Shown here: positions 33,556 through 42,203 of the stretch, one piece after another
How the letters are laid out: each line of letters begins with the position of its first letter
Numbering within the stretch: position 1 is the first letter of the stretch
From: JBLHZY01 sp050633265
GTDB lineage: Bacteria > Pseudomonadota > Alphaproteobacteria > Rhodobacterales > Rhodobacteraceae
Length of the DNA: 64,000 nt
Direction: 5' to 3'
Assembly: GCA_050633265.1 (NCBI GenBank)
Contig: JBOEGE010000002.1
Coordinates: 62,001-126,000, forward strand
The notes under the pieces: model-generated
The model's database searches: none
The model's input: only the letters and a program-made list of their open reading frames with translations
Told to the model about the DNA's origin: nothing
Program-made: the position numbers and the translations under genes

Positions 33556-34026
33556 ATGGCGATCGATCCCTTCCTTCAAGCGGCCCAACCCGGCCAGTTG
33601 CTCGCGCGCGGCGTCTGCCGCCATCTGCGCAGCTATGGGTTTGCCTGTGTTGAGGAATTGGTGCCGGCGCGGGGGCTGCGGGTCGATGTGATGGCGCTTG
33701 GCCCCAAGGGCGAGATTTGGATCGTTGAGTGCAAATCAAGCCGCGCCGATTTTGCCAGCGATTCCAAATGGCAGGGCTATCTGGAATGGTGCGATCGCTA
33801 TTTCTGGGCGGTGGATTTGGATTTCCCAACCGAGCTTTTGCCCGATGAAACCGGCCTGATCATTGCCGATCCCTATGGCGGCGAAATCATCCGCATGGGG
33901 CGCGAGGAAAAGCTTGCAGCGGCCAGGCGCAAAGCGATGATCCAGAAATTTGCCGCCCAAGCTGCGCACCGTTTGCAAAATATGCGCGATCCCGGCGTTG
34001 CGGCACTTTTTGGCCCCGAAGATTAA
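33556..34026 (+). CDS. mmcB: MmcB-family DNA repair putative endonuclease
   Basis: MmcB (PF06319) is an alphaproteobacterial damage-response protein, studied in Caulobacter in connection with ImuB/DnaE2-type translesion repair. The protein is about 156 residues. A restriction-nuclease-like core reads RVDVMALGPKGEIWIVECKSSRADF, in which the D and the E-x-K of a PD-(D/E)XK site can be recognised. ATG 33556 is preferred over ATG 33544 because the SOS box ends at 33543, directly against the latter. It is followed by a convergent small DUF gene. Confidence 0.82.
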   Translation: MAIDPFLQAAQPGQLLARGVCRHLRSYGFACVEELVPARGLRVDVMALGPKGEIWIVECKSSRADFASDSKWQGYLEWCDRYFWAVDLDFPTELLPDETGLIIADPYGGEIIRMGREEKLAAARRKAMIQKFAAQAAHRLQNMRDPGVAALFGPED

Positions 34027-34059
34027 AGCGCCAAATTCAAGCCCGCCAAAGCGCCCAAT

Positions 34060-34269
34060 TCAGCGCTTCTTGCCCTTGCCGCCCTCATTCAGGGCCCGCG
34101 CCTGAGCGGCGGCTGCGCGAATTTCTTCTGCAATCTCTTCGGCTTCGTCAGGATCGAAATCCATCGGAATTTCAATGCCATCGCCCTCAACATACAGGCG
34201 CACCATCCCATGCGAGGTGGGGCCGATCTGAATATTGGCGGTAATATCGGTTTCGGAATTGATACCCAT
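34060..34269 (-). CDS. small acidic protein, DUF6324-like
   Basis: This 69-residue cytoplasmic protein starts MGINSETDITANIQIGPT, then has a beta-like stretch MVRLYVEGDGIEIPMDF, an acidic helix PDEAEEIAEEIRAAAAQA and a basic tail. I associate it with the DUF6324 family seen in Rhodobacteraceae; its role is unknown. ATG 34269 is chosen because AAAGGG lies about 7 nt upstream; the longer frame is unsupported. Confidence 0.65.
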   Translation of the reverse strand: MGINSETDITANIQIGPTSHGMVRLYVEGDGIEIPMDFDPDEAEEIAEEIRAAAAQARALNEGGKGKKR

Positions 34270-34428
34270 GGGATGCCCTTTCGATTGCCTTGGGTCGATA
34301 CCGCCCAAGCGCCCCCGAGGCAAGACCCAATACCCCTGCGCTACTCTGCCCGCCTTTTTCATTTTCGCGCAATTGAGTGAAATAGCCCTCTTGCAAAAGC
34401 CCGCCCCGCTCTGTAAATCACCCGCAGT

Positions 34429-34505
34429 GCCGCCTTAGCTCAGTTGGTTAGAGCGCCTGATTGTGGATCAGGAGGTCCCTGGTTCGAGACCAGGAGGTGG
34501 TACCA
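34429..34505 (+). tRNA. tRNA-His (anticodon GTG), lacking G-1
   Basis: The acceptor stem is GCCGCCT/AGGTGGT, the D-arm TAGCTCAGTTGG, the anticodon stem CCTGA/TCAGG with loop TTGTGGA (GTG), and the T-arm GGTTCGAGACC. The discriminator is A73 and CCA is encoded. The base before position 1 is T, not G. Loss of G-1 with A73 is the known alphaproteobacterial exception to the tRNA-His identity rule. Confidence 0.93.
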
Positions 34506-34594
34506 CTTCCCCCCCTAAAAGTTCAGCAGAGATCGCGCTTCTTGATGCGGTTGGGCGCGCAAGGCCCTGATCCGCGCAATCTCAAACCCGTGCT

Positions 34595-34825
34595 TTAGCG
34601 GGGCTGCCAATCCATGCCCATATAGCCATGGCCCCGCTTTAATTCGGCCAACATCTTATCCATCCGGCGCGCTTTGGTCTCATCCTTGGCAGCAGTGTTG
34701 ATCCACAAAAGATAATCGTTGCGCTGATAGGGTGGGCGGGCCTCATAAGCGGCGAGCAGCTCCGCGCGCTTTAGCGCCTCAAGAACAAAATCAGGCATGG
34801 CTTGCTTGGCCCGTTTCAAGGTCAT
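34595..34825 (-). CDS. YdeI/OmpD-associated family-like small protein
   Basis: This 76-residue protein reads MTLKRAKQAMPDFVLEAL, RPPYQRNDYLLWI and DETKARRMDKMLAELKRG. That matches the C-terminal helical part of YdeI/OmpD-associated (DUF1905/YdeI) proteins. ATG 34825 has a full AAGGAGGT eight bases upstream, so the shorter start is well supported. Its function is unknown. It lies beside a DUF1801 gene, and both families occur together in YdhG/YdeI-type proteins, which suggests related roles. Confidence 0.72.
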   Translation of the reverse strand: MTLKRAKQAMPDFVLEALKRAELLAAYEARPPYQRNDYLLWINTAAKDETKARRMDKMLAELKRGHGYMGMDWQPR

Positions 34826-34881
34826 ACCGAAATACCTCCTTGTTTTGCGCATAGATCGCCAATCGCCTCGGGCGGATCGGC

Positions 34882-35295
34882 TTACCGCTGCGCCTTGCGT
34901 ATATGATAGGTTAGCACCATCAAAATAATATGCGCAACTTCCTCGCGGACCCCGCCCAATCCCCCAAAAAGCGCGACAGCCCGCGCGCCGGTATAGCGAA
35001 ACTGGCTTGGGTAAATCTCGCGAATTTGCGCCATCAGATCGGATTGGCAATTGATAAACAGGGTCGGGCGGCCATCATCCTTATCAACCCAAAGGCGCAA
35101 AGTGCTGCCGATCCGCGCCCTTTGCGGCTGATAGGCTGGCTGGCCCCATTTTAGCGCCTCTTGAACGGGGCCGATCTGGGCGTGATCTTTGGTGATCTCA
35201 AGAATAAGCGCGCGGATATCAAGCAAAACGGCGCGCGCATCCGGGGCGATCTGCCCGTAAGCGGCCAAAACCTCGCTTGGGATTGCGCTCTGCAT
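34882..35295 (-). CDS. DUF1801 domain protein
   Basis: This 137-residue protein has the DUF1801 (YdhG-like) pattern: an N-terminal helix ARAVLLDIRALILEI, then EALKWGQPAYQ, STLRLWVDK, PTLFINCQSDL and a C-terminal helix. The fold is related to frataxin/YdhG-type small proteins; no enzymatic role is established. It is in the same orientation as the YdeI-like gene 56 bp downstream and the DUF6476-like gene upstream. Confidence 0.75.
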   Translation of the reverse strand: MQSAIPSEVLAAYGQIAPDARAVLLDIRALILEITKDHAQIGPVQEALKWGQPAYQPQRARIGSTLRLWVDKDDGRPTLFINCQSDLMAQIREIYPSQFRYTGARAVALFGGLGGVREEVAHIILMVLTYHIRKAQR

Positions 35296-35313
35296 CAGAT
35301 CATCCCCAAGGCG

Positions 35314-35655
35314 CTACTTCTCGATCGCGATCTCTTGGCGCAGCGCACCACTGATCCGATCATAGATCAAGATGCGATCGTCTTGTGTAACGATCCCGAT
35401 CCAATCGCCGCCCATTGTGATCGACTGCGCCTTTGCGCCCGATGGCAGCGCAATGCTGCTCGGCAATTCAAACGCGCCCGCGCCGGTATTTTCGCGCATC
35501 ACCGGGAAGCGGATGACAAACAGAACAATCAGGACTAGAAGGCCCCCAATCATCACCGCCGTCAGCACCGTCACCAAGCGGCGCAAAAAGCGAAGATGAG
35601 CCATTTCGCGCAGATCTTCTGCACTCGTCGGAGCAAATTCTTCTATGTCGTCCAT
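35314..35655 (-). CDS. DUF6476-like single-pass membrane protein
   Basis: This 113-residue protein has an acidic N-terminus, one membrane helix (about 32-55, VTVLTAVMIGGLLVLIVLFVI) and a periplasmic beta-rich C-terminus. The C-terminus (SITMGGDWIGIVTQDDRILIYD) looks like one blade of a propeller-like sheet. I associate it with DUF6476, found upstream of rluD in Rhodobacterales. The ATG at 35655 lies inside the divergent rluD gene: the two coding regions share 11 bp at their 5' ends. Confidence 0.7.
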   Translation of the reverse strand: MDDIEEFAPTSAEDLREMAHLRFLRRLVTVLTAVMIGGLLVLIVLFVIRFPVMRENTGAGAFELPSSIALPSGAKAQSITMGGDWIGIVTQDDRILIYDRISGALRQEIAIEK

Positions 35656-36694
35656 CTCGCACACCACTTTGCAGGTTGTCATCGGGGCCAATCCGCCGCC
35701 CCGCCTTGATAAGGCACTGGCCCGCGATGTGCCAGAAGAAGCCATCCTTTCGCGCTCGCGCCTGGCCAAGCTGATCGCGGATGGGGCGGTTGAGCGCGGC
35801 GGCGCGCCAGTGACGGATCAAAAGGCCAAAGTGATTGAGGGCGATGTGATCACCATCACCCTGACTGTGGCGGTCGATACCCATATGTTGCCCGAAGATA
35901 TTGCGCTTGAGATCCTCTTTGAAGATGACGATCTGATTGTGATCAACAAACCGGTTGGCATGGTCGTGCATCCTGCGCCCGGAAGCCCAAGCGGCACGCT
36001 GGTGAATGCGCTTTTGCATCATTGCGGCGAGGCGCTTGAAGGCGTTGGCGGTGAAAAGCGGCCCGGCATCGTGCATCGGATTGATAAGGATACATCCGGC
36101 GTTCTGGTTGTTGCCAAAACCGATGCGGCGCATCAAGGGCTCTCGGCGCAATTTGCTGCCCATACGGTCGAGCGCAAATATGCCGCCATCGTTTACGGTG
36201 TCCCGGATGCGGGCGATCCGCGCCTGCGCGGGCAGCGCGGCGTTTCCTTTGAGGGCGCCAATATCATGCGCATCACAACCCAGCTTGCGCGCCACAAAAC
36301 CGATCGCCAACGCCAAGCGGTTCTGTTCCAGGGCGGGCGCCACGCCATCACCCGCGCGCGCCTTGTGAAGCGCTTTGGCACGCCCGAAGTGGCCGCGCTT
36401 ATCGAATGCTGGCTTGAAACCGGCCGCACCCACCAAATCCGCGTTCATATGGCCCATGCTGGCCACGGGCTGATCGGCGATCAAACCTATGGCAGCAAAC
36501 GCAAACTGCCCGCCGCCGCCCTCAATCCAGAGGCCCATGAAGCCATCGCAACCTTCCCGCGCCAAGCGCTGCATGCGGCCGTTTTGGGCTTTGAGCATCC
36601 GGTCACTGGCGAAAGCATCCGCTTTGAGGCCCCTTTGCCCCAAGATATGGCCGATTTGATCGCCGTTTTGGCCAAACCTGTTGCAAAGACCTAA
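35645..36694 (+). CDS. rluD: ribosomal large subunit pseudouridine synthase (RluD family)
   Basis: This enzyme makes pseudouridine in 23S rRNA (the helix 69 positions for RluD). The N-terminal S4 domain (about 15-80) contains RLDKALARDVP and SRSRLAKLIADGAV. The catalytic domain has GIVHRIDKDTSGVLVVAKT with the catalytic Asp, and LIECWLETGRTHQIRVHMAHAG in two parts. The length is 349 residues. The ATG overlaps the start of the divergent membrane gene by 11 bp and has only a distant GGAG upstream. The rpoH gene follows after 215 bp. Confidence 0.9.
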   Translation: MSSISHTTLQVVIGANPPPRLDKALARDVPEEAILSRSRLAKLIADGAVERGGAPVTDQKAKVIEGDVITITLTVAVDTHMLPEDIALEILFEDDDLIVINKPVGMVVHPAPGSPSGTLVNALLHHCGEALEGVGGEKRPGIVHRIDKDTSGVLVVAKTDAAHQGLSAQFAAHTVERKYAAIVYGVPDAGDPRLRGQRGVSFEGANIMRITTQLARHKTDRQRQAVLFQGGRHAITRARLVKRFGTPEVAALIECWLETGRTHQIRVHMAHAGHGLIGDQTYGSKRKLPAAALNPEAHEAIATFPRQALHAAVLGFEHPVTGESIRFEAPLPQDMADLIAVLAKPVAKT

Positions 36695-36814
36695 ACCCGC
36701 GCACGGTTGCGTGAAGTTTTGCAATGAAACTGGCAAAGCGACGGAAACATGTTCATCTATCGTTAAGTTTGTAGCGATAGGCGAAGAACGCCGCCAAAGA
36801 AACGATAGGTGGGC

Positions 36815-36843
36815 CTTGAATGGCCGTGAGCGCTGCCTATATC
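36815..36843 (+). promoter_or_regulatory. RpoH-type promoter upstream of rpoH
   Basis: CTTG at 36815-36818 is followed by exactly 17 bases and then CCTATATC at 36836-36843. This fits the alphaproteobacterial sigma-32 consensus CTTG-N17/18-CYTATNT. It lies 66 bp before the rpoH start, suggesting heat-shock sigma autoregulation or control by a second RpoH. Confidence 0.65.
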
Positions 36844-36909
36844 TATAATGTTAAGCCTTGATACATTGCGCAGATTGGCGCTGTAAACACAGGCAAGAGG
36901 GAGTGATCG

Positions 36910-37809
36910 ATGAGCAATTATACAAACCTTCCAGCCCCGAGCCCCGAACAGGGCCTGAACCGCTATATGCAGGAAATCCGCAAGTTTGCGATGCTGGAAC
37001 CCGAAGAAGAATATATGCTGGCCAAACGCTGGGCCGATCATGGCGATACCAAAGCCGCGCATAAAATGGTCACATCACACCTGCGCCTCGCGGCCAAAAT
37101 CGCCATGGGCTATCGCGGCTATGGGCTGCCCCAGGCCGAAGTTGTGTCCGAGGCGAATGTGGGCTTGATGCAGGCGGTCAAACGCTTTGATCCAGACAAG
37201 GGCTTTCGCCTCTCGACCTATGCGATGTGGTGGATCCGCGCGAGCATTCAGGAATATGTGCTGCGCTCTTGGAGCCTTGTAAAGCTCGGGACGACCTCGG
37301 CGCAAAAGAAGCTGTTCTTTAACCTGCGCAAAGCAAAAGCCCGGATCGGCGCCTTTGAAGATGGCGATATGCACCCCGAAAACGTTGAGCGGATCGCCAA
37401 TGATCTTGGCGTGACCGAGACCGAAGTGATCTCGATGAACCGGCGCATGTCGCATGGCGGGGATTCTTCGCTAAACGCGACCATCGGGACCGAGGACGGA
37501 ACCGCTGAGTGGCAAGATTGGCTTGAGGATGAGGATGCAAATACCGCCTCCGATTACGAAGCCAAGGACGAGCTTGAAGCGCGCCGCGAACTGCTGGTGC
37601 AGGCGATGGATGTGCTCAATGAGCGCGAACGCGAAATCCTGATGCAGCGCCGCCTCAAGGATAAGCCGATCACATTGGAAGAGCTTTCGAGCCAGTTTAA
37701 TGTGAGCCGCGAACGCATTCGCCAGATCGAAGTGCGCGCCTTTGAAAAGCTGCAAGAGCGCATGGTTGAGCTTGCCGCCGACAAGGGCATTCTCGAAGCG
37801 GCCGATTGA
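36910..37809 (+). CDS. rpoH: RNA polymerase heat-shock sigma factor RpoH
   Basis: This is an alternative sigma factor of the sigma-32 group, 299 residues. Region 2 includes FRLSTYAMWWIRASIQEYVLRS. The RpoH box is QKKLFFNLRKAK (about 138-149), and region 4.2 ends with NVSRERIRQIEVRAFEKLQ. ATG 36910 is preceded by an AGAGGGAG ribosome-binding site. An RpoH-type promoter lies upstream and a hairpin follows the stop. Rhodobacterales often have two rpoH genes; which one this is cannot be told by eye. Confidence 0.95.
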   Translation: MSNYTNLPAPSPEQGLNRYMQEIRKFAMLEPEEEYMLAKRWADHGDTKAAHKMVTSHLRLAAKIAMGYRGYGLPQAEVVSEANVGLMQAVKRFDPDKGFRLSTYAMWWIRASIQEYVLRSWSLVKLGTTSAQKKLFFNLRKAKARIGAFEDGDMHPENVERIANDLGVTETEVISMNRRMSHGGDSSLNATIGTEDGTAEWQDWLEDEDANTASDYEAKDELEARRELLVQAMDVLNEREREILMQRRLKDKPITLEELSSQFNVSRERIRQIEVRAFEKLQERMVELAADKGILEAAD

Positions 37810-37833
37810 TCCGACCCATATAATTTAACGATG

Positions 37834-37856
37834 CGGGCGCTCTTGGGCGCCCGTTT
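37834..37856 (+). terminator. hairpin terminator after rpoH
   Basis: CGGGCGC and GCGCCCG form a 7-bp stem around a TCTTGG loop, 25 bp after the rpoH stop. The T-tract is short (TTT), so termination may be weak. Confidence 0.65.
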
Positions 37857-37941
37857 CGCGTATCTGGCGGGGATTGCATCGCAAATTGCAGGCTGTTAGC
37901 GTTAACGAAACGCAGCTGACATCCGCACAAGGACAGACCCC

Positions 37942-38919
37942 ATGAACGCTCCTATCCGCTTTGGCATCCTTGGTGCTGCCGATTTCGCCCGCCGCCAAAT
38001 GGGCCCGGCGATCCATGCCGCAAAGGGTGCAAAACTCGCCGCACTCGCAACATCTTCGGCCGAAAAAGCCAAAGGGTTTCAGGCCTTTGCGCCGGATATC
38101 GCGATCCACCAAAGCTATGAGACGTTGCTCGCAGATCCCGATATTGATGCGGTCTATATCCCGCTGCCCAATCATCTGCATGTGGAGTGGACGAAAAAGG
38201 CGCTGCAAGCCGGCAAACATGTTTTGTGCGAAAAGCCGATCGCGCTAAAGGCTGAAGAGATTGATGAGCTGATCGCCCTGCGCGATGCGACAGGCCTGAT
38301 CGCCGCCGAGGCCTATATGATCGTCCATCATCCCCAATGGCAGCGCGCCCGCGCCCTTTTGGCCGAGGGCGCCATCGGCAAACTGTCCCATACGCGCGCC
38401 TTCTTCAGCTATAACAATCCCAATCCCCAAAACATCCGCAACCAAGCCGGGACCGGCGGCGGCGGCATCCGCGATATCGGCGTCTATACCTATGGCTCCG
38501 TGCGTTTTGCCACGGGCCAAGAGCCGCTTGAAATCACCGCAGCCGACATCACTTGGGAAAACGGCGTCGATGTCACCGCGCATATCGCCGCGCGCTTTGC
38601 AGGCTTTAGCTATACCGCGACAACCTCAACCCGCATGGCCAATCACCAAGAGGTGGCTTTCCATGGAGATCAAGGGGTTATGCGCCTCACCGCGCCGTTT
38701 AATGCAGGTATTTTTGGCGAAGCACAGATCGAGATTTCGCGCGCAGGCATGGCTGATGTGATCGAGCGCTTCCCCGATTTTCGCCAATATGAGGCGCAGG
38801 TTGAGGGCTTTGTCGCCGCGATCAAAGGCGAGGCGCCCTTTGCTTGGAGCCTCGAGAACGCCCGCGCCACACAAGCGATGATTGACGCGATTTTCGCCAA
38901 AGCCGGCCCGGCAAAATAG
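37942..38919 (+). CDS. Gfo/Idh/MocA family oxidoreductase
   Basis: This is an NAD(P)-dependent sugar-type dehydrogenase, 325 residues. The Rossmann start is FGILGAADFARRQMGPAI. The family motif CEKPIAL (about 95-100) provides the catalytic lysine, and AEAYMIVHHPQW follows. GGGGIRDIGVYTYG matches the G(G)G...DxGxY site. The substrate is unknown; related proteins act on xylose, glucose-fructose or inositol. It appears monocistronic, with a palindromic TTAACG-containing stretch upstream and a hairpin at its stop. Confidence 0.86.
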   Translation: MNAPIRFGILGAADFARRQMGPAIHAAKGAKLAALATSSAEKAKGFQAFAPDIAIHQSYETLLADPDIDAVYIPLPNHLHVEWTKKALQAGKHVLCEKPIALKAEEIDELIALRDATGLIAAEAYMIVHHPQWQRARALLAEGAIGKLSHTRAFFSYNNPNPQNIRNQAGTGGGGIRDIGVYTYGSVRFATGQEPLEITAADITWENGVDVTAHIAARFAGFSYTATTSTRMANHQEVAFHGDQGVMRLTAPFNAGIFGEAQIEISRAGMADVIERFPDFRQYEAQVEGFVAAIKGEAPFAWSLENARATQAMIDAIFAKAGPAK

Positions 38920-38935
38920 AGATGCGGGCCGGTTT
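38903..38935 (+). terminator. possible terminator overlapping the oxidoreductase stop
   Basis: CCGGCCC and GGGCCGG form a 7-bp stem with a 16-base loop that contains the TAG stop, followed by TTT. It sits between convergent genes and may serve the plus-strand transcript. Confidence 0.4.
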
Positions 38936-40103
38936 AGCCCGGCAAAGCGCTTTGTAAGAAGCGGATCATATTGCCGCCCATTACGGCGCGAATATCCGCC
39001 TCGCTTACGCCTTCTTCCATCAAAGCTTGGGTCAGCGCGGCCAGCTCTGAGGTATCAAACGAAACCTCAACCGCCCCGTCATAATCCGATCCAAGCGCAA
39101 CATGATCCGCCCCCAAAAGCGCAATCGCCGCCTTGATCGTGCGCGCCACGCCCGCCGGGGAAGCATCGCAAGTTACGTCCTCCCAATAGCCGATGGCGAT
39201 CAAGCCGCCGCTCGCCACGATGTCTTGCATCAGCGCATCCGGAAAGTTGCGCTTGGCCGGGCAGTTGCCGTAAATCCCGGTATGCGAAACGACCAGCGGC
39301 ACATCTGTCATCGCGATCACATCGCGCGCCATCTGCGGCGAGCTATGCGCCAGATCAATGATCATCCCGCGCTCAACCATGCCCGCAACAACTGCGCGGC
39401 CAAACTCTGTAAGCCCTTGATTATTCTGCCCATGTAGCGATCCGCCAAGGGCGTTGTCAAAGAAATGGGTCAACCCGATCATCCGAAATCCAGCATCATA
39501 AAGCCGATCAAGATTGGCCAAATCCCCCGAAAGCACATGCCCGCCTTCGGCCCCAAGCAGCGCACCCGTGAGCGCCGCACCGCCCGCGCGCGCGGCCAAA
39601 ACAGCCTCCAAATCGCCCTTGCTGCGGATGATTTTAAGCGCCTCGGGGGCATCGCTTTCAGCCCGCGCCAAACGCTTTGCCATATAAAGCCCGCGCTCGG
39701 TCAGATTGAACCATGTGCGCATGGGCCAAAGCTGCCCGATCATCAAAGGCGTAAGCTGATCGCGCGCCTTCGCGGAATTGTTATCGTAATTCTGGCCCGC
39801 GGGGCTTTTGGTCACCGTGGTAAACATCTGCACGGCCACATTCCCCGCAACAAGCCGGGGCACATCGACATGCCCACGATCCGCCCGTTTCAGCGGATTG
39901 CGCTTCCACATCAATGTATCGGAATGCCAATCGCCAATCACCAGGCTTGCGTGCAAATCCTGCGCCGGGGGCGAAATCGCATAAGGCTCATGCGCGATCA
40001 TCCGGTTCTGCGCTTTCTCTGCTATCCCGGGCGCAAAGATGAAGAAACCAGCCAGAGCCAGCAGCAGAACAAGCCCAAATAGGCGCAAAATGAAGCGGAT
40101 CAT
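38934..40103 (-). CDS. membrane dipeptidase (peptidase family M19)
   Basis: This is a zinc dipeptidase of the renal-dipeptidase type, 389 residues. An N-terminal hydrophobic anchor (about 3-25) suggests membrane attachment facing the periplasm. Metal-site segments are DWHSDTL (the HxD pair), AEGGHVL, IDLAHSS, VSHTG and ALGSDYDGAVE. Substrates may be dipeptides including D-amino acids. ATG 40103 has GGGAGG 7 nt upstream. It is in the same orientation as the oligoendopeptidase gene upstream but 110 bp apart. Confidence 0.88.
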   Translation of the reverse strand: MIRFILRLFGLVLLLALAGFFIFAPGIAEKAQNRMIAHEPYAISPPAQDLHASLVIGDWHSDTLMWKRNPLKRADRGHVDVPRLVAGNVAVQMFTTVTKSPAGQNYDNNSAKARDQLTPLMIGQLWPMRTWFNLTERGLYMAKRLARAESDAPEALKIIRSKGDLEAVLAARAGGAALTGALLGAEGGHVLSGDLANLDRLYDAGFRMIGLTHFFDNALGGSLHGQNNQGLTEFGRAVVAGMVERGMIIDLAHSSPQMARDVIAMTDVPLVVSHTGIYGNCPAKRNFPDALMQDIVASGGLIAIGYWEDVTCDASPAGVARTIKAAIALLGADHVALGSDYDGAVEVSFDTSELAALTQALMEEGVSEADIRAVMGGNMIRFLQSALPG

Positions 40104-40216
40104 GCAAAGCCTCCCAGCAGGTGCGTTTCTCTGACGTTAGCGTCAAGTGAACGCGCGCGATAGGGGCTTTACGAGTGGCTAAATGAGAGGCGTGGCGCGG
40201 GGGATTGGCGCGCGCG

Positions 40217-42070
40217 CTAGTCCTCCATCGCCTCCAATTCATCGATAAGCCCCGAGATCATCGACAGGCCCTTATCCCAAAACGCTGGATCGCTCGCATC
40301 AAGGCCAAAGGGCGCCAGCAGCTCTTTGTGATGCTTGGAACCGCCCGCTTTGAGCAGATCGAAATACTTCTCAACAAAGCCCGCATCGCCCTCTTGATAC
40401 ACCGCATATAGCGCGTTCACGAGACTATCGCCAAAGGCATAGGCATAGACGTAAAACGGCGAATGCACGAAATGCGGAATATAGGCCCAGAAGCTCTCGT
40501 AGCCCTCAGAGAATTCAAAAATCGGCCCAAGGCTTTCGGCCTGAACCGACATCCAAAGCGCGTTGATATCCTCGGGCGTCAGCTCGCCTGCGCGGCGCGC
40601 CTCATGCAGCTTGCACTCAAAATCATAAAAGGCAATCTGGCGCACGACCGTGTTGATCATATCCTCGACTTTGCCAGCCAAAAGCACTTTGCGCTCGGCC
40701 TTGGTCTTGGCCCCTTCAAGCAGTTTGCGGAAGGTCAGCATCTCGCCAAACACCGAGGCCGTTTCGGCCAAAGTCAGCGGGGTTGAGGAAAGCATTTCGC
40801 CTTGCCCGGCCGCCAATACCTGATGAACACCATGCCCCAATTCATGCGCCAATGTCATCACATCGCGCTGCTTGCCAAGGTAGTTGAGCATCACATAAGG
40901 GTGCACATCCGTAACCGTTGGATGGGCAAAAGCGCCCGGCGATTTGCCCGGGGTCACGGCGGCATCAATCCAGCCCTTATCAAAGAAAGGTTCTGCAATT
41001 TCAGCCATTTGCGGCGAGAAATCCGCATAGGCATCCATCACCATTTTGCGCGCCTGATCCCAGCCAACGACCTTGCTGTCTTCCATTGGCAAAGGCGCAT
41101 TGCGATCCCACACTTGCATTTTATCCAGCCCGAGCCATTTGGCCTTGAGCGCGTAATAGCGGTGCGAAAGTTTGGGGTAAGCGGCAACAACCGCATTGCG
41201 CAGCGCCTCAACAACTTCGGGCTCAACATGGTTGGCCAAGTGGCGGCTGGCTTGGGCGGAAGGCAGCTTGCGCCAGCGATCCTCGATCTCTTTTTCCTTG
41301 GCCAATGTGTTGTGAACACGGGCGAAAATTTTGATGTTCTCGCCCAGAACATTGCCAATCTCCTGCGAGGCGGCTTCGCGGCGTGCGCGGTCTTGCTCGG
41401 TCAGAACATTGGTGATTTCCGAAATCCCCATATCCTCGCCTTCAAGCTCAAAACGCAGGCCCGCAACCGTTTCATCAAACAGCTTGTTCCATGCAGATGC
41501 GCCAACAACCGATTGATCATGCAGCAAAGTTTCCATTTCATCCGAGAGCTGATAGGGGCGCATGGCGCGGCTGTGATCCAGCACAGGGCGATAGCGCGCC
41601 AGATCAGCGTTTTCAGCCAGAAGGGCGGCATAGCGCGCATCCTCAATGCGGTTCATCTCAAGCCAATAAAACACCAGCTCCGAGGAAGCATCGGTGATCT
41701 TCTGCTGAAGGTCCGACATGAATTTTGTGCGCTCCGCATCGAGCGAATTTTGATAATAGCGCAGGCCTGCAAAAGACAGGATGCGCCCGGCAATCATATC
41801 CATTTTTTCCGAGCGCTGGATCGAAGCGAGCAGCTCATCCGCGCTTAACGTCTCAACGCGGCCCTTATAATCGGCGCTAAAGGCCGCCGCCTCGCCGATA
41901 TACCAATCCAGATCGCGCGCAAGTTCGGGCGCATCGGTGCTGGCATATAGATCGCTCAGATCCCACGCGGGCAGGGGGCCCAGATCATCACCGCCGCCCG
42001 CGCCACCCGATTGCGCCTCTTTGCGCGTTGCAGAAAGTTCAAACATCGAGGCAGGACGGCGAAAGCGCAT
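40217..42070 (-). CDS. pepF: M3 family oligoendopeptidase (PepF type)
   Basis: This is a cytoplasmic zinc metallopeptidase that degrades oligopeptides, 617 residues. The zinc motif HELGHGVHQ lies at about residues 405-413, with the downstream glutamate in TLAETASVFGE. The N-terminal helical part starts after a short, probably disordered Gly-rich segment. ATG 42070 has AAAGGG at good spacing; a second ATG at 42046 is possible. It is preceded, with a gap of about 130 bp, by the alpha/beta-hydrolase gene on the same strand. Confidence 0.9.
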   Translation of the reverse strand: MRFRRPASMFELSATRKEAQSGGAGGGDDLGPLPAWDLSDLYASTDAPELARDLDWYIGEAAAFSADYKGRVETLSADELLASIQRSEKMDMIAGRILSFAGLRYYQNSLDAERTKFMSDLQQKITDASSELVFYWLEMNRIEDARYAALLAENADLARYRPVLDHSRAMRPYQLSDEMETLLHDQSVVGASAWNKLFDETVAGLRFELEGEDMGISEITNVLTEQDRARREAASQEIGNVLGENIKIFARVHNTLAKEKEIEDRWRKLPSAQASRHLANHVEPEVVEALRNAVVAAYPKLSHRYYALKAKWLGLDKMQVWDRNAPLPMEDSKVVGWDQARKMVMDAYADFSPQMAEIAEPFFDKGWIDAAVTPGKSPGAFAHPTVTDVHPYVMLNYLGKQRDVMTLAHELGHGVHQVLAAGQGEMLSSTPLTLAETASVFGEMLTFRKLLEGAKTKAERKVLLAGKVEDMINTVVRQIAFYDFECKLHEARRAGELTPEDINALWMSVQAESLGPIFEFSEGYESFWAYIPHFVHSPFYVYAYAFGDSLVNALYAVYQEGDAGFVEKYFDLLKAGGSKHHKELLAPFGLDASDPAFWDKGLSMISGLIDELEAMED

Positions 42071-42203
42071 GGGAAACCCTTTGCAATTGAAAATGTGGAT
42101 CAGACATATGTGGTGCGCTCCAGCGGTGCAAGCGCTGCGCCAAATCTAGGCGCGAGGCGCAGGCATTGCGGGCAGGTTTCCCCGCGCCGCTTATGCAAAG
42201 GCC

